A stretch of 64,000 bases of DNA. It comes from Echinococcus granulosus (Eukaryota > Platyhelminthes > Cestoda > Cyclophyllidea > Taeniidae). The DNA lies in the NCBI RefSeq assembly GCF_000524195.1, contig NW_020170401.1, forward strand, positions 220,605 to 284,604, given 5' to 3'. Below, one piece after another: positions 60,701 through 64,000 of the stretch. Position 1 is the stretch's first letter, and each line of letters opens with the position of its first letter. Below the pieces are notes generated by a model. It did not search any database, was not told the DNA's origin, and was given only the letters and a program-made list of their open reading frames with translations. A program made the position numbers and the translations under genes.

Positions 60701-63700
60701 TAAACGAAGGCAGCGTATCCCTGATTATTTCCCATCAAACCTATTCATTTCCTACACCACTTGTTTCTAAGCTGACTATGCATGTTTTATTTATGTGGCG
60801 GACTTTAAAGGAAATTTATTACAGAGGTTTGGAAAATTGTAGCTTAAGTCTTTAAACAACTAAATGTAATCCTAACGCAAGGGAGAGCAACTTCTTCAGA
60901 AACCGCCGGAGTAGCGAAGAGTAGAGCCAAAAGAAAGCCATCGCCTTGAAAAACAACTCAAAATGCCCCGTAAGTAAAGTTAACTTTGAGGGTGGTAAGG
61001 AAATGCTCCCTCAAATGTTGATGTATTTCCATGTCTAGGACCTTACTTCCCCTTGTAATTGGTATTGGGTAGCCACTTACGAAAGAGACAAACAGTTAGG
61101 AGATAGGACTGGCCAGGCTTCGATTTTCCATCTTTTCTAAATGCCAGTAGAGGTAGAAATATCTCTACCCGAAACGATAAAGCTCAAAGGGGCATAAGTG
61201 ACTATCACTTTTTTCTTGATATTTGCGTTAGACAATTGCATACTCACTTGTAAGCTTGAAGAGTCTTTTGGAATGTAAAAGCAAGGTGAACACGCAGATG
61301 GCTGAACCCAGAGGTAGAACAAGGTTGCCTATTTCCAGACATATATGGGCTTCGCCAGCCTCGGTCTCCCAAAAAAAAGAGACTTTAAGAAGCTTTTGGC
61401 AGTTGCCTAATTTCCATCACTAGGACCCTTCAAAGCATATCCTACTACCCTGTTGCATTCTCTTTAGGGAGAGAATTTGATGACGAAAGAGCTGCTTTCT
61501 TCAATTGTTAATTCTGTAGACATAAACCTCCTCTATGTAACTGAAATTGTAGAGTTAATAATTAACGCACTCTTGGAGACGTTCCCATCAATTCTGACAC
61601 TGTCCACAGGCCAGAGTTCAGGTCATCTTTCAGAGGGGGGTTCCTCAACTTAATCTTTAGTTCGATTGGAAAGAATTAGTAAAGCGTCATAGAAGAAATA
61701 ACTGCACATGTACTAAAGGATGGATTGAATCAAGAAGTCTGATGCATCTTCCTGGAAGGTGAATATAAGAATTATAAAAGAAGAATGAAGTAGAAAGGGT
61801 GGTTGAAAATGGGATCACTGTTTTGGCTGCCGCAGCTTCTAGTTACTTTTTACCATCATGTGGATTATTCTAGTTCCTCTCATTGGTGACATGACTCTCC
61901 GCTACTTGCGTAGCAACTTTTCTGTACCTTTGCACTCAGAGTGAACATTACAGGTAATTAAAAATTGCTTACTTAAAACAACTTTAATCATTCCCTCTCA
62001 GATGACAGTTTGGGGCAAGATGTGCCAACGCGCGTGGATGATGTATGCTTGTCAATCCGTTTGGCACTACCTGATAACATCTAGGCGATGATGAATAAGT
62101 TTTATGACCTTAGAGAACATGGTGAGGGATGGAGAGGAGGTATGGCAGGCATGTCACCTCGCTGGGGCCAGCCCATCCATCCCGAATTTATGATCTCGGT
62201 GGCAGGAGAAGTGCAGCATTACCGACTTCTTTTTCCTCCACAGGTTAAATCCCATCCCAAACCCCAGTACTACATATTTTCCTTCCCCGTGAATGCCAAG
62301 AAAATTCTGATCGCAATGTAATTAAATGATTCTTGAGTAAAGAAATAATGTTGAACACTTTGTCTTTGGTTTTTAGCATTTAGAAAAGCAACCAAGCGAT
62401 CATGTAACGAATGAGAGGATGAGGTGCTTCTCCCAAGTTGCTCACTAGATCTACACAGACCACATGTTTCAGAGCTGTTTTGACTGACTAAATTCTCATG
62501 TCGTTAGGTAGAACTAGAGAATCAAAAACTGACCATCGGTTGACTTGATTTAGGCAGGTGTCCTCAAGTAAGTCTGTGGTCTCAACCGTTGGATGCTGTC
62601 ACTTCTCGTCTGTCCCTTCTCATGCATGGTTTAGCCTCTTATGAAATATCACAAAAGGCCTTCGAATGGAGGTACATCGATGGCGACAAGCATAACGAGG
62701 CGTATAAGTCCATGCATGGTTATGTCAAGGACGTTGACGATGTAAGCAGATCTGGGGTCCGACATTGTGAGGACTAAAGTAAGGCGAGAGGGGATCGAAC
62801 AGTACAGCATAAGTCAACTGTTGCATGGATTATAATAATATTCAATACCTGTCCAAGGTTATCTTAAAGGTTTTCAAGGAGATACAAGCTCTCTATTAAC
62901 TGTTTCACCTCTAAAATTCGGGTGAACGTCTAGCTCTGGCCAGCCTTGCTTTTGTATCAGCGTTAATTCTAAACTGTCTGTTTCGTATGCAACTACATTC
63001 AAATTTCCATTGCCAATTCCAAGGTGATAATCATCACTTGGACAAACATCATCAGGTGAATACGAAGGAATGCAGAGGAATGTAACGCTCGCTACACCCA
63101 AACGCATCTTTCTCTCGGGTTAATTGTGATGTGTGAAGTCCTCAAACGCAAGCTCCTATTCTTTCAGACGTAAGATTAACAGTAGGACCTTCATTTTACT
63201 AACCCACGGCTAGTTCTGACTGTTCTTTCTGTTGCTAGAGCATGAGGAGAAGAAGGCGCCGTTTATTAATACTTTGGAATGGCATCAAGACGTCAGCCCT
63301 AATTAGCTGGTCTTCTTCAAGAGGAAACCATCCTTTGTGAACATTTGCGTTTCCATTTACAGTCCTCCACGCTCATATGAAAACATGGCAAGTATAGTCT
63401 CCTGAAGGTGAGGTGTTGCATGCCTTGGATTTTTGTCGCGGTTGGTGGGTCACGTAAAACCAGTTCTCACCGCAAGTAAATCAAAAAGTCAAGCAGTCAG
63501 CCAGCTGGACAGCATTTCGAAGTACATGTTGTTGTTTTATAAAATGATTGAAAAAATGAGGCACATATTAGTGAATAGTCATTGAAGCATATTGGCGTCA
63601 CCCCATGCATACCATTTAAGTGGGACTCGTGTGCGTACCTTCCTCCACTTCCAATCTCAGAAAATGTCGAAATGAAGGATTCGTGTTATTTCCCCTCCCA

Positions 63701-64000
63701 TTATTTGCTACTAGGATTTCCTCCTAATTGTAGTAATCTGGATGAAATTCATTAAGAAGGAATAAGTGATTCCTCATTGTTATCTTTTCAAATGATGCCT
63801 CTAATTTTTGATGATTTACTAGGAAATCACATTCTTAAGTTGCATCTTTACGATTCGTTTAGCTACCGCACCCTCTTTAAATGATAAGCGAGGGTCTCAG
63901 GAGAAACTTCTGTTTTTGTGAGGTGGATAAGCTCTAACAACTGCCTTTAAGTTCAGCCGACGAACCATGCTCTGCTAGGTCAAAGTCAGCGGCAAGTATT
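54720..64000. other. No gene recognised
   Basis: No TRIM-A or FamB copy was found after 54.72 kb. Frames such as 60087-60512 (non-ATG start), 62088-62321 and 56109-56399 have no domain or splice support. The TCCA microsatellite lies at 59204, and an ATG-plus-donor arrangement at 60963 is noted separately. Confidence 0.4.
59204..59225 (+). repeat. (TCCA)n microsatellite
   Basis: About five uninterrupted TCCA units, with looser copies upstream from 59165. The minus-strand frame across it repeats Trp-Met-Asp-Gly and is an artefact. Confidence 0.9.

Noticed and set aside
1..64000. Search for tRNA genes, rRNA, snRNA, CRISPR arrays and reverse transcriptase or transposase motifs
   Set aside because: No B-box with a foldable cloverleaf, no spaced identical repeats and no FADD/YADD-type or DDE-type frame could be found by eye.

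Overview
This is AT-rich eukaryotic (metazoan-looking) genomic DNA. It contains a 100-base run of N (an assembly gap), short microsatellites, and many old interspersed repeats. No open frame exceeds 151 codons, and I recognised no complete protein gene, tRNA, rRNA, snRNA or CRISPR array. I read the window as intergenic or large-intron sequence from a repeat-rich animal genome. The general look (AT-rich, low gene density, many decayed repeats) would fit a flatworm such as a tapeworm, but that is an impression; nothing here proves the taxon.

The main content is one dispersed repeat family with at least eleven copies: 9.6-10.7 kb (+), 11.06-11.56 kb (-), 16.8-17.0 kb (+), 17.3-18.2 kb (+), 23.9-24.1 kb (+), 35.4-36.5 kb (+), 38.3-38.6 kb (-), 40.2-40.7 kb (-, running into the gap), 44.4-45.5 kb (+), 47.5-48.2 kb (+) and 53.7-54.7 kb (+). 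In the better copies an approximately 170-200 bp head recurs as a direct repeat at the far end. A purine tract sits just before the second head, and some heads occur alone. This is the layout of a short non-coding LTR retroelement (TRIM-like). I call it TRIM-A. Two smaller families are also visible: FamB, three copies at 5.07-5.41, 14.2-14.5 and 15.9-16.05 kb, and a degenerate tandem pair with a 307-bp period at 22.8-23.4 kb.

The most unusual signal is an 18-bp palindromic site, core GTCACA-N4-TGTGAC, found perfectly at four separate places (2463, 22191, 26692, 52003) and imperfectly at 12535. The surrounding DNA is not visibly related. Two sites 30 kb apart share the same 16-mer. This looks like a dispersed protein-binding site or the relic of a very small palindromic element.

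Coding evidence is weak. Candidate exons with good splice-like borders lie at 38751-38897 (+) and 27437-27636 (+). A hydrophobic minus-strand frame overlaps the latter. A few short frames in GC-richer patches (8.3, 28.3, 46.8 and 52.4 kb) are listed with low confidence. The stretches between the listed features hold nothing I could identify.
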